64,000 nt of DNA, taken from positions 57,828 to 121,827 of the forward strand of contig NZ_JADYVD010000021.1 in NCBI RefSeq assembly GCF_020193575.1, given 5' to 3'. The position numbers and the translations under genes were made by a program. The notes beneath the pieces were generated by a model. It worked only from the letters and a program-made list of their open reading frames with translations, ran no database searches and had not been told where the DNA came from. Below are positions 45,101-54,657 of the stretch, one piece after another. The DNA is from Ensifer sp. IC4062 (GTDB lineage: Bacteria > Pseudomonadota > Alphaproteobacteria > Rhizobiales > Rhizobiaceae). Position 1 is the first letter of the stretch, and the number at the start of each line of letters is the position of its first letter.

Positions 45101-45943
45101 TCAGCTTTTCACAAAGTCCGCCGCGCTGAGGGGAACAGGTCTGTAGCCGTCGACGTCGGCAATGTCATACTCCCGAGCCAGCTCTGCCGCGACCAGAACA
45201 CGCCCGGATTTCGCCATCAGCGCAGGGTCCCGCCAAAGTCCGGCGATGACATGGCCGATGAACCTCGGGGACTCGGAGTTGGACAAGTCGAAATATTCGG
45301 CGTTCTGCATGACGGCTTCGGTGCGTACCAGCCCGGGATAGAGTGCGACGGCGGCGACTTTATGTGGACGCAGTTCATGTGCGAAGTCCGCGGCCATCTT
45401 GTCGGCGGCGGCTTTGGCCATGCCGTAGATCGCGTTGCCGTCGTAGAATTGAGCTGCCCAGAATGAAATATTGACGATCAGACCGCGCTGCGTCGAGATC
45501 ATCGTCGGCGCCACTGCGCGCGACATCATGAAAGCCGCCCTCAGCGCGGTGCCGATCATTGCGTCCCACCGCCAGACGGGCTGCTCCCAGAAAGGGCGCG
45601 GCCAGGTAAAATCGCCATCCTCGACCATGTTTTCATAGCCGGGCCATGCATTGTTCACCAGAATGTCCAGCCTGTTGGCGGCCCTGATCTCTTCAGCCAC
45701 GCGCTCGGTTTCGGCGTCGTTGCTGTGGTCGCAATGATGAACGACTAGTCGTCCGGGTAATGCCGCAGCCTCAAGCGCAAGCCCCTCCAGCGATCCCGCG
45801 CGTTTACCTCCCAGGCTTGCTTCCGCCTCGGAACGGGTCCTGCCGGTAACGTGGACCGTGGCTCCCTCGGCGAGCAGCGACAGCGCAATCCCGCGGCCGA
45901 CACCGCGGCTTGCGCCCGTAACCAACGCGACGACATCTTTCAT
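45101..45943 (-). CDS. Short-chain dehydrogenase/reductase
   Basis: The 280-residue SDR has cofactor loop ALVTGASRGVGRGIALSLL, NNAW (in place of NNAG), a catalytic serine region IVNISFWAA and YGMAKAAADK (Tyr and Lys). R in GRTRSEAE after beta-2 favours NADP. ATG at 45943 is set by GGGAGG; the frame extends further upstream without a site. Substrate unknown. Confidence 0.9.
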   Translation of the reverse strand: MKDVVALVTGASRGVGRGIALSLLAEGATVHVTGRTRSEAEASLGGKRAGSLEGLALEAAALPGRLVVHHCDHSNDAETERVAEEIRAANRLDILVNNAWPGYENMVEDGDFTWPRPFWEQPVWRWDAMIGTALRAAFMMSRAVAPTMISTQRGLIVNISFWAAQFYDGNAIYGMAKAAADKMAADFAHELRPHKVAAVALYPGLVRTEAVMQNAEYFDLSNSESPRFIGHVIAGLWRDPALMAKSGRVLVAAELAREYDIADVDGYRPVPLSAADFVKS

Positions 45944-46169
45944 AGTGGCGAGCCTCCCATACGATGGCTGTTGCAGGCAGGGGACATCGGAATTCCGACA
46001 GTGTCTGATATTTGTGGCGCAAAGGGCCGACCTCGGCCATGGCAGGATGCGGGCAAAGCGGTCGCCGCCGAGCCGAATGACATGTTTGGCCGGAAGCGAA
46101 CCGACTGCTCCTGTACTCTTAAGCCCTTTGACGGACATTAGTTAAGCTGAGCGTTGCGTCTAACATGGC

Positions 46170-47143
46170 TCACCTGCTCGTATGGGTCTCGCGGAAAAGT
46201 CGAGGCGTCACGCCGAAGCGTCTTTGGAAGACTTGCGTGAAGCGTGCGGCCGGCGCAAGTCCCACCCGTCTTGCGATTTCCTTCAACGGAAGTTCTTGGG
46301 AGAGCAAGATACGCGCCGCGTCCAACCGCACGTTCTCGATATACTGTGCCGGCGTCTCGCCTATCGCAGCGACAAACCGTCTGTAAAACGTCCGCTCCGA
46401 GAGGCCGACCCTGGCCGCAAGGCTAGGCACATTCAGCGCGGTATCGAGATTGGCCTGTGCCCACACCAGGAGATCGGCGAAAGGACCATCGGCTTTCGCC
46501 TGGGCACGCAGCAGCGGGCTGAACTGAGACTGATAGCCGGGACGGCGTGCGTAGAGGACGAGGCGCTTGGCGACCCGAGTTGCAAGCGCGCTGCCGAGAT
46601 CCTCGCTGACCATGGCGAGAGCCATGTCGATACCGGTGGTCACTCCGGCCGATGTCCAGACGTTGCCGTCGACGACATAGAGTGCATCGGCGTCGACCGT
46701 AAGGGAGGGGGGTAGAGTCGCGCGAGCGGTTCGCAGGCGCTCCAGTGTGTGGCAACACGTTTACCGTCGACCAGTCCCGCCGCTGCGAGCACAAAGGTGC
46801 CGGCGCAAACCGACCCGAGTCGTCTGACGGACGAGGCGCTCCGCGACAACCACCGCCCCAATTCCGGCGTCCGGGTTGCTGCGGTCACCGCGCCGGCTTC
46901 CGCCCCGGCCACCAGGATTGTATCAACCCGTCGTGGCACCTTCGCCAGTGCTTTGGTTTCGACGACGACACCGCTGCTACTCGGCACCGCACCGCCAGTC
47001 GGCGAGGCCAAATGCACGGCATAGCGTGCAGGCTCTCCATCCTCTGCGAGCGCGTGATTGGCGGATGCGAAAACGGAAGCCGGGCCGGTCGCATCCAGCA
47101 ATTCGAAGTCTTGATAAACGGTAATGACGATATGATGCAGCAC
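46170..47143 (-). pseudogene. GlxA/AraC-type regulator (DJ-1/PfpI domain plus HTH), frameshifted in a C run
   Basis: The N-terminal DJ-1/PfpI domain (VYQDFELLDATGPASVFASA; RRLGSVCAGTFVLAAAGLVDG) is open from ATG 47143 to CEPLARLYP. The sequence then continues in another frame through LTVDADALYVVDGNVWTSAG, GIDMALAMV and a double AraC HTH (LAARVGLSERTFYRRF; ARRVGLAPAARFTQVF). The break is in a six-C run at about 46708-46713. Restored length is about 323 residues. It is divergent from the membrane protein gene at 47248. A one-base sequencing error in the run would make it intact. Confidence 0.85.
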
Positions 47144-47247
47144 TGGCAGGAATTACCATTCTTTTGTCATTCCTGCCAACTCTGTGCGCCTGCTAGTGTT
47201 CACACCGTGGTCGCCCGAGGACCGCGCCACCGGAAGGAGGAGCAATC

Positions 47248-47850
47248 ATGACTGAAGCATCGGAAGCATCAAAGTCAGCGCCCGAATCCCCCACGTCGAG
47301 CTGGCGATCGCTACAATGGTGGCCCGCGGCTATCGGCCTAGCATTCGCGGCTTTCGTTTCGATCGATCTGATCAATGGTTCGGAGCACGGCACGGACTTG
47401 GCTGCGATCGTCGTCGCCTCGGGCCTCGTGTACCTGGCAGCGGCTGCCTTGGAGATTCCATCGTTTTCCTGGCCGGTATTCCTGCTATCGGTGGTAGTGA
47501 TCACCGTCGAAAGGTTCGGCCTCATACCGTTCGATGCGACATGGGCGATGCTGATCGTCGCCGCCCTCTTTGCGGTCTATGGCGTGGTCCGGGCTCTGAG
47601 GCGTCCTAACCGCGAACTGCCGCTGCAAGCCATCGCAATGGTCGTCTTCGGCGGTTTAGCCACCGTTGGACTCTTCATCAGCCCCTTTGTGGGAGCACTG
47701 CTGGTAGCGGCGGGACTGGTCGCACATGCCGGCTGGGACGTCTATCACCACGTCAAGGACAAGGTCGTCGTACGGTCGATGGCCGAGTTCTGCTTCGTGC
47801 TGGACACTGCTCTCGCGATCGTCATCGTCTTGGCAACACTGAGAGGCTGA
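47248..47850 (+). CDS. Hydrophobic membrane protein, family not recognised
   Basis: 200 residues with six predicted hydrophobic segments after a soluble, serine/glutamate-rich start. It contains LINGSEHGTDLAAIVVASGL and HAGWDVYHHVKDKVV, a His-rich loop. RBS GGAAGGAGGAGC precedes ATG. It is divergent from the broken GlxA-type regulator, its likely former controller. Function unknown. Confidence 0.78.
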   Translation: MTEASEASKSAPESPTSSWRSLQWWPAAIGLAFAAFVSIDLINGSEHGTDLAAIVVASGLVYLAAAALEIPSFSWPVFLLSVVVITVERFGLIPFDATWAMLIVAALFAVYGVVRALRRPNRELPLQAIAMVVFGGLATVGLFISPFVGALLVAAGLVAHAGWDVYHHVKDKVVVRSMAEFCFVLDTALAIVIVLATLRG

Positions 47851-49172
47851 GAGGGGCACCCTGCCGTACGTTGCGGAGATTGATCTCGATGCGCTCGCGC
47901 TGCGACGCCCTTCGGACAAACCCGCGCAATGTCCGCTGTGACGCAACCTTGTCATGGCGTTGACGCTGCTATGTCTGCTCTGGAGGACGGGAAGGGACGG
48001 CGGAATGACCATGATGGGGGCGCACAGCGGTCGTCCGCGAAGCGGGCGGGAATGACTGGACCGGGCCGTGCCGCCTTTGCCCCTTTGACATAGGGCTCAC
48101 CATCGCGGATGCCGATTGTTTGCGTCGCATGTGGTCCGCGTGGTGAAGCCGGTCCATGTTCTCGATCGCCACGCGAAACGAGGAAGATTCAGTCAAGTGC
48201 CTGACTTGAATGGCCCTAAAGTATTCATCGAGCCGCCTTTTGGTGCGCATGAAAGTGCCGTCGCGCTCGGAAAGTCGCATGATGTATCACTTGGAACGCA
48301 GGTTGGCAGGTAGCGCTACCGTGGTTTTCGGAGGCCCCCTCGAGGCCCCCGAGTCAAGCGCCTTCGGATCGGAAGCTAGCGTGCGAGCTGTCTCCGGAGG
48401 CGGAACCTGAGCTGCGGTTTTCATGTTGACAGAACGGAGAAGAGCACGCTCGGAGCGGCTCGCATTGATCTCAGCCGCCGTTAACGAAGGCATTGGAAGT
48501 CACGACCATGCGCCTGATATCCTGCACGCCTGGCTACTGATCGGCATGTGGCACACAATCAACCAGGCGACGAAGCCGTCCATTCTTCGCCGTCGCGAAT
48601 TCAACGGATAACTGCTCGAAGATCCTGTGGTGAATCCTTACCCTCATACCGGCGCCGTCAACCGCCTCTTGAGACTTCGCCCCCGGACTATGTCTGGCCG
48701 CAGAGAGGCCGCGCCCATTGCCCGATAGGATGCGCGGCAAATTCTCCTCACTCTTAGCTGGCGAGAACCGGGCGGGCGGCGGATACGCAGCACGACGGGC
48801 GACAACGGGATTTCAAGAAGCGCGAACCCTTGTCAAAACCTTATGGACATACTTCGCATCGCGGCCGTAGCCGGTCGACGCTTCGCCAATTTCTGAACAA
48901 TGAGGCTTGGGCGGCCTCGTGCTGATGGCTTCAGCCGTGCTTGCCATTGTCGTTGCAACTCACCACTCTCTCAGGCGTATTTCTCGGCCCCCACGCCTAT
49001 CTTGGCCCTCTGAGCATTCAGCACAGGTTCAAACGAAGCGTTGATGATGAGAGAGGCCCATGAAAGGGAATTCGCCTGCTGTTGATGAGCGTCGTGTCTG
49101 ACATCAACTGTTGCTTAGTGGGATTGCGTGGATGGGGAGGCGGCGGTCAGCGCCTCTCCCGCCGCTGGCATG
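47851..49172. other. Long gene-poor stretch
   Basis: About 1.3 kb with no convincing gene. Candidate frames (47969-48280 leftwards, 48423-48611 rightwards) lack ribosome sites and recognisable features. No IS terminal repeats were identified. It may be a remnant of deleted DNA. Confidence 0.45.
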
Positions 49173-49973
49173 TCAATCGCCTTCATCGGGAATATTGAGC
49201 AGGTGGCCGCATGCCTTGCAGTGGACGGCGTCTGCATCGTGCCGCTGCAAACCGCATTGCGGACACGGGAAGGTCACTTTGTGCGGGCGAACCACGGCCT
49301 GGGCGAGGCGGACGAAGAGCGAAATGCCCACGATCATCGTGACTACGGAGGTGAGCTTACCGAGGGCACCCGGCAGGGTGATATCTCCAAAGCCCGTCGT
49401 CGTGATGGTGGCCACCGTGAAATAGAGGGCATCCACGAAGCCTTCGCCGCCTTCTCGATGGTAAAAGAACGTCGTGTAGACGAATCCCGTGACAACAAAG
49501 AGAAACACGAGAAAGTTCAGGCAGGCTCGAACGAGGTCCTGCAGATGCGACCACCCGGCGCGGCGCAGGCCTTCCAGAAGCAGTGGGCTTTTCCCGATCG
49601 CCCAGATTCGCATCACCCTGAGAAATGCGAAGTTGAACAGCAGATGAGGGAAGAGAAGTGTGCCGAGAATGACCAGATCGATCCAGGTCATCGGCCGTCG
49701 GAAGAAACGCCCTATCGAAGGAGCGGCCAAAACCCTGGCGATGAGCTCACAGCCGATCCATGCTGCGATGGTGTAGTCGATGATCAGATAGGATGGCCCC
49801 TCCCTCAGATAGGGACCAAGGATGAAGAAGGCGAGGATGCTGAGATCAATTATGGCCAGCAGCGCTTGCCAGCGTAACGCCCAGGAATCCCGGCCCCGTT
49901 CTATTCGTTGGAGCGCCAGCCTCGTCGAGCGAACGATCGACAGGGGCAGGGGCGCATGATCGATCCTATCCAT
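49173..49973 (-). CDS. K+ channel-like ion transporter with C-terminal zinc-ribbon motif
   Basis: About 266 residues from ATG 49973 (in-frame ATGs at 50075 and 50105 are alternatives). It has four N-terminal hydrophobic segments, a pore region with selectivity filter TTTGFGDITLPG and a last helix. The putative S4 (FLRVMRIWAIGK) has few basic residues, so voltage sensing is doubtful. The tail has CPQCG followed 13 residues later by CKACG, a four-cysteine zinc-ribbon-like pair unusual for such channels. Likely forms a tetrameric potassium-selective channel. Confidence 0.82.
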   Translation of the reverse strand: MDRIDHAPLPLSIVRSTRLALQRIERGRDSWALRWQALLAIIDLSILAFFILGPYLREGPSYLIIDYTIAAWIGCELIARVLAAPSIGRFFRRPMTWIDLVILGTLLFPHLLFNFAFLRVMRIWAIGKSPLLLEGLRRAGWSHLQDLVRACLNFLVFLFVVTGFVYTTFFYHREGGEGFVDALYFTVATITTTGFGDITLPGALGKLTSVVTMIVGISLFVRLAQAVVRPHKVTFPCPQCGLQRHDADAVHCKACGHLLNIPDEGD

Positions 49974-50148
49974 TGAACGGGAGATAGAGGGGGCGAATCG
50001 CGGATCAAGGAGCCCGGAATGACGCCAGGTGGCACAACCTGTAATCAGAATGGTTTCTGCGTTCAGCTCTGACATCGACGGTGTCGTCGTCGGTGCCAAC
50101 GCCACGCTCGCCGATCTCGTGTCGCTTGGCAGTTAAATGGGTTCTTGC

Positions 50149-50600
50149 TCACTTTGCGTGGTGGCGATTTTGGTCAAGCGGCAGCATGCGTGCCCTGAGC
50201 AGCTCCGGGCCAGCTCTGCCATACATTGCACGCTTGATTGTCTTCAGGCGGTTGATTTGGCCTTCCGCCAGACCGTTGCTCCACGGCAGTTCGATGGCGT
50301 TGTAGACGGCGTCAAGATCACGGTGCAGGACGGGTGCGGACCGCTCAATTGCGACCAAACCCGAGTTAACGGCATCGCCAATCCAGCTGTCGAGCTTGCT
50401 CGGATTGCGGTTGCGAACGATTCCGCGGAAGCGCCTGCCAAGGCTGCGCATCAAAGCGAACTCAGGCGAGCCCTGTTCAAGACACCGACCTTTCTCGCCT
50501 GACTGATCGTCAGCATGCTTCGCGGCTTCATGCAAAGGGCAGCTGCGACCACCGGTGAGATCACAGGGCCGGTCTCGGGATCGCGTATCGGGACAACACC
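50149..50600 (-). mobile_element. ISL3-family transposase relic, frameshifted and 5'-truncated
   Basis: The C-terminal end is clear: FALMRSLGRRFRGIVRNRNP, then ELPWSNGLAEGQINRLKTIK and RAMYGRAGPELLRARM, characteristic of ISL3 transposases. An upstream piece (ALCMKPRSMLTISQARKV) lies in another frame, shifted near 50490. The catalytic N-terminal and central parts are missing. No terminal inverted repeats were found. Bases 50600-50772 show nothing further. Confidence 0.82.
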
Positions 50601-50772
50601 GCGGCCCGGTTGATGATATGATCGTAGCGGGCGACGCGCTGTCCTTGACCGATCTCTCCGAGCGGCGCCAGTTGCGAGAAGCCTCGTTCTTGCCGTTATT
50701 GTTCTAGACCCACCAAAGAGAATAAGAAACCTTCGAAATCGACGGCGAACCTGACGATTGATTCGACCCCAA

Positions 50773-51096
50773 TCACCTCGGCTGGCGGCGAAATTGCCCC
50801 GTCTTGTCGGCAAGATAGAGGAGGATGGCGCCCGATTCGAATAACACAAGCGGCGTGCCGCTCGGCCCGTCGGGGTCGTAGATCGCGGGAATTTTGCCGT
50901 TGGGGTTAAGCGCGAGAAAGGCCGGGGTGTGACTTTCGTTCGCCGTGATGTCGATCCGGTGCGGTTCGTAGGCGAGGCCCGTTTCCTCGAGCATGATGCC
51001 GACCTTCACCCCATTGGGCGTCGGGGCGGAAAAGAGTTGCAGCCGATCAGGGTACTGCGCCGGCCAGCGCGTGAAAATTGGATGATTGAGCGTCAC
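50773..51096 (-). pseudogene. Glutathione S-transferase, N-terminal domain only
   Basis: About 107 residues from GTG 51096 (AGGAGGG upstream). It is a thioredoxin-like GST N-domain: FSAPTPNGVKVGIMLEETGL, ALNPNGKIPAIYDPDG and LFESGAILLYLADKTGQF. The helical C-terminal domain of YfcG/YghU-type GSTs is missing; the chain ends RRQPR just before the ISL3 relic. Truncation by a transposition-related deletion is likely. Confidence 0.8.
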
Positions 51097-51129
51097 TTTA
51101 TCCCTCCTATATTTGTCGGCACACACGAA

Positions 51130-51175
51130 AAGCCCAGACGCGTTCCCAAGCATCCTCTTGGGTGCATCTGGGCTT
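51130..51175 (-). terminator. Rho-independent terminator of the CMD-family gene
   Basis: Read on the minus strand, AAGCCCAGA (51175-51167) pairs with TCTGGGCTT (51138-51130), with further pairing CCCAAG/CTTGGG inside, followed by TTTTCG. It separates the peroxidase-like gene from the downstream GST fragment. Confidence 0.65.
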
Positions 51176-51243
51176 CGGCGTTACGCTCGCATCACATGAA
51201 ACCTCCAAGCACCTCGGAGATGGTCGATGCGACCGGATAGAGT

Positions 51244-51789
51244 TCAGATTGAGCCAGCCGGTGTAACGGCGGGAAAGTCTTTCTCGGGATCAAACACGTT
51301 ATTGGAAAAGTTCGTCAGGGAGTACATGGCCACCAGCGCGACGATCTCCATGACGTTCGCATCCGTGTAGCCGGCATCGCGGACCGCTTTCAGATCGGCG
51401 TCAGTGATGTTGCCACGGGTCTCGATGACTCTGCGCGCGAACTGGACGGCGGCGTCCCGCTTCGGGTCACTGGCATGGCCCTTCCGAGCGAGAATTATTT
51501 CATCGGCCGGCAGCTTGGCCGTATGCTCGGCCGTAAAGCTGTGAACCGTCAGGCAATAGTTGCAGCCATTCACTTCGGAGACAGCGAGGCCGATGCTGTC
51601 ACGCGTCTTCACGTCAAGCGCCTTGCTCAAGGAGCCGAGCAGGGTGGCCCATGCGTTGAACGCGGTCGGGCTCTGCGCGAAGGTCGCCATCATATTTGGG
51701 GTGAACCCGATGTTCTTGGTGAACGCATCGAGGGTCGGTTTCGATCCGGCCGGCACCTGGTCCGGCGTTAAGGCTACAGCTCTCGCCAT
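51244..51789 (-). CDS. Carboxymuconolactone decarboxylase/AhpD-like protein
   Basis: The 181-residue alpha-helical protein has the AhpD-like active-site motif EVNGCNYCLTVHSF (E72, C76, C79, H83). The CxxCxxxH set supports a peroxidase or thiol-disulfide role rather than lactone decarboxylation. ATG at 51789 follows TGGAG; an upstream in-frame ATG at 51801 is possible. It is intact between two truncated genes. Confidence 0.88.
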   Translation of the reverse strand: MARAVALTPDQVPAGSKPTLDAFTKNIGFTPNMMATFAQSPTAFNAWATLLGSLSKALDVKTRDSIGLAVSEVNGCNYCLTVHSFTAEHTAKLPADEIILARKGHASDPKRDAAVQFARRVIETRGNITDADLKAVRDAGYTDANVMEIVALVAMYSLTNFSNNVFDPEKDFPAVTPAGSI

Positions 51790-51823
51790 TGTAATCTCCA
51801 TAAGTTGTTGAGTTCAAAAAGCA

Positions 51824-52065
51824 TTATGCGAAGTCCAGCACATCGGCCACCGGCAGGCGCGGCTTCTGCGGCCAGTTTCCTTGACGCTCGGGCCCTACGG
51901 TCAACAGCATGACCGGCACTTCGTCCTCGGCCAGGCCGTACTCGCGGTGCACCGCAATGTCGTCGAAACCGATCATCTGCGTCGAACCCAGACCCAGCGA
52001 GCGGGCCGCATAGATTATCGCAGCGGCCCCAAAGGTGGCGGAGCGTACTGCCTCGTCACGCTGGC
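51824..52065 (-). pseudogene. Nitroreductase family protein, C-terminal fragment
   Basis: RDEAVRSATFGAAAIIYAAR, LGSTQMIGFDDIAVHREYGL and EDEVPVMLLTVGPERQGNWP are the C-terminal third of an FMN nitroreductase. The N-terminal FMN-binding part is absent: upstream sequence belongs to an AraC-type regulator in another frame. No ribosome site is evident for the remaining frame. Confidence 0.8.
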
Positions 52066-52079
52066 GCTGCGGCTGCTCG

Positions 52080-52169
52080 AAATGGCGCACCGTAGACGCA
52101 GCGGACCTCCAGCCGGCCGGTGATGGTGATCATTTGCAAGAGCTGGCTCAGCCAGTCGACTTGGGACAT
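52080..52169 (-). pseudogene. AraC-type regulator, first ~30 codons only
   Basis: From ATG 52169, MSQVDWLSQLLQMITITGRL followed by EVRCVYGAP resembles the start of AraC regulators with an N-terminal cupin-6 domain. It stops where the nitroreductase fragment begins, so the two appear joined by a deletion. Confidence 0.55.
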
Positions 52170-52607
52170 AGGACCTCGGGAACTTGAAACGCTCAAGCAT
52201 CTTATCGTGGTTGCACAGAGGTTGTAGACGGCGGTTGAGCAGGCAGGCGTCTCCACGGCGCCAGCCTGCTCCCCCAGGTCGCGGATGATGTCGACCAATC
52301 GATCAAGAAGGCTGCCTAACTCGTGGTGCGTCGTGGGGTGCAGGACTGGTACCGTTGAAAACTGAACGGTCGAACTTCGCCCCGGGTTCAACCGAGCCGT
52401 TCATTGGGCTGTCGTCAATGGCTGCAGCGATCCGATTTCCCGCCGCTGAAAACGGGGTCGCGAGAAACACATCGGAGACGGAGCCCTATGCCGGGCACAT
52501 CATCGGATCGGTCCCGCGAGGCTCGGAACGTGTTGGTCGTGAGGCTGTTTCAATCGGTTTCCGCTCAGAGGGCGGCCTAGTCGCTCAAGTTGCTGGAAAT
52601 CTGCGCC
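52170..52607. other. Intergenic stretch
   Basis: About 440 bases upstream of the AraC scar and downstream of the cyclase stop. No credible gene; a rightward frame from 52355 runs into the antisense of the cyclase gene and is not called. Confidence 0.45.
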
Positions 52608-54482
52608 TTACCCGAGGAGTTCAAGCACCTTCGGGAAGCCCGGATGACTACGGATCGGATCGAGATCCGAATCGTATTTTACCCACCTCTTTGTCTCGTG
52701 AGTGGCGCCCGGGAGAAGCTCGAGTAAGAGGTCGATGGCGCTTCCATGTTCGCCCTCGAGCGAGTAAAAACACGCCACGTTGTATTTCGCCAGGCGGTCA
52801 CCGGGGTCGATGGCCAAAGCCCGTCTCGCCCACTCCCTTGCACGATCAAGCTCACCAAGCGCCGCGAGACCCACAGCCCCCAAGTAGGCGGGTCTCGGAT
52901 TTTCCGGGCGCAGCGTGAGCTCACGCGCAGCGCGCGCAACACCTTCCCTTGCCGCCAACTTCATTTCCGGCTCGCGCCCGAGCGATCGGAGAACGTTAAC
53001 GAGCACAAGCAAGGCCTGGTAATCGTCAGGCTTGATCTCTGCGGCGCGCTGGAAAAGCCTGGCCGCCTCGTCCAAATTCCCTTGGGTGAAGCATGCGCGG
53101 GCGTAGAAGTAATAGGCTTCAAACAGATTAGGATCGAGAACGATCGCCTGATCGAACTCTGTCAGCGCTTCCGAATGTCGCTGGCGAAGCGACAGAGCGA
53201 GGCCGAGTGAAGCATGCGCTTCTGCGAGTCCGCTCTCAAGCTGCAGCGCCTTGGCACTAGTCGCCAGAATGGCGTCGATCGACACATCAGCGTTATAGTG
53301 AAGGAAGAGAAAGGAATCACAGTCAGCAATTCCGGCGTAGGCCCGCGCATAAAGCGGGTCGAGTTCGACTGCCATCGCGAACATGCGCTTCGCCAGGACG
53401 TAATGGGGCTTGGAATGCCAGTGCAGGAATTGCCGCCCTCTAAGGTAATACGCATAGGCCTCGAAGTTCCCGGTCGGCACCCGTCCGATGACCTTCTTCT
53501 CCTCTGGCAGCAGCTTGACCTTCAAGTGGTCCACAATGGTATGGGTGATCTCGTCTTGCAGAGCGAAGATGTCGGTGAGGTCCCTGTCGTAGCGATCGGC
53601 CCAGAGATGACCGCCTCCCTTGCCGTCGACGAGCTGCGCGGTCACGCGCACACGCGAGCCGGCCTTGCGGACGCTTCCTTCCAGGATATAGCCAACTCGG
53701 AGGTCCTGGCTCACCTGCTGCACCTTCACCGGCTTGCCCTTGTAGGTATAAACCGTGTTACGCGCTACGACGAACAGGCCGGAGATTTTGGACAGGTCGG
53801 TAATGATGTCCTCAGTAATCCCATCGCTGAAATATTCCTGCTCGGGGTCACCGCTTATGTTGTTGAAGGGCAGAACCGCGATGGAGGGCTTCTCGATCTC
53901 CCAGGACTCTGGGGTGCCCGCGTCCGTGCCGACGTTTCTTGGAGCCGGAGGAAAGTCCAGCGAAACGCTGTAAGCGCGCACCGGCCTGTCGATGTTCTTG
54001 AGCATCTGCTCGCCCATGTCCTCAAATCGCAGGTCGAGCCGGTTACCGACGTTGTCCCGGACCGCTGCAGAGACCGCAATCCCGCACGGCGCCGCAATGG
54101 TTTCAAGCCGAACCGCCACGTTGACGCCGTCTCCGAAGATGTCGTCGCCCTCAACGATCACGTCCCCAAGGTTAATGCCCATGCGAAGCTCGATCCGGCT
54201 GGGCTGCGGCACACCCGCATTGCGGTCTCGCATACCGCGCTGAACCGTGGCGGCGCAGGTGACCGCATTCACGACGCTTGGAAATTCCGCCAGAAATCCG
54301 TCGCCGGTGAGCTTTACGATGCGCCCCTCATACTCGGCGATCTTGGGGTCGATCAGTTCCTTGCGGTGCGATTTCCACGTCGCGAGAGTACCTGCCTCGT
54401 CCCGGGCCATAAGGCGGCTATATGTCACTACGTCTGCGGCAAGGATGGCCGTCAAACGTCTGTGCACGATCGGATCGTCCAT
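52608..54482 (-). CDS. Class III adenylate/guanylate cyclase with TolB-like and TPR domains
   Basis: The 624-residue protein starts with a class III cyclase domain (residues about 8-180): LTAILAADVVTYSRLMARDE (metal aspartate), VKLTGDGFLAEF and FGDGVNVAVRLE. A TolB-like segment (KPSIAVLPFNNISGDPEQEY) and TPR repeats follow (AKRMFAMAVELDPLYARAYA, ALTEFDQAIVLDPNLFEAYY, ARLFQRAAEIKPDDYQALLV). Such proteins are greatly expanded in rhizobia and are thought to make cAMP in response to unknown cues. ATG at 54482 is chosen for the conserved N-terminus behind GGGTGG. The chain ends cleanly at LELLG. Confidence 0.9.
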   Translation of the reverse strand: MDDPIVHRRLTAILAADVVTYSRLMARDEAGTLATWKSHRKELIDPKIAEYEGRIVKLTGDGFLAEFPSVVNAVTCAATVQRGMRDRNAGVPQPSRIELRMGINLGDVIVEGDDIFGDGVNVAVRLETIAAPCGIAVSAAVRDNVGNRLDLRFEDMGEQMLKNIDRPVRAYSVSLDFPPAPRNVGTDAGTPESWEIEKPSIAVLPFNNISGDPEQEYFSDGITEDIITDLSKISGLFVVARNTVYTYKGKPVKVQQVSQDLRVGYILEGSVRKAGSRVRVTAQLVDGKGGGHLWADRYDRDLTDIFALQDEITHTIVDHLKVKLLPEEKKVIGRVPTGNFEAYAYYLRGRQFLHWHSKPHYVLAKRMFAMAVELDPLYARAYAGIADCDSFLFLHYNADVSIDAILATSAKALQLESGLAEAHASLGLALSLRQRHSEALTEFDQAIVLDPNLFEAYYFYARACFTQGNLDEAARLFQRAAEIKPDDYQALLVLVNVLRSLGREPEMKLAAREGVARAARELTLRPENPRPAYLGAVGLAALGELDRAREWARRALAIDPGDRLAKYNVACFYSLEGEHGSAIDLLLELLPGATHETKRWVKYDSDLDPIRSHPGFPKVLELLG

Positions 54483-54657
54483 GTGACCACCCAGTCTTCG
54501 TGTATTGCCACGCTCGGGGTGCCATATCCCAGCCCAATCCAATCATACTCCAGCGGGTAGTGAATGTCTCATTTTGCGATGGCCCCAGACTGCCGAATTT
54601 CCGCTTCGGAGCCGGGAGCAGCTCTACCTCCACGACCCTTGAGGCGCGCAGCCAGGC

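Noticed and set aside
53214..54560. 448-codon plus-strand frame
   Set aside because: Antisense to the intact class III cyclase gene.
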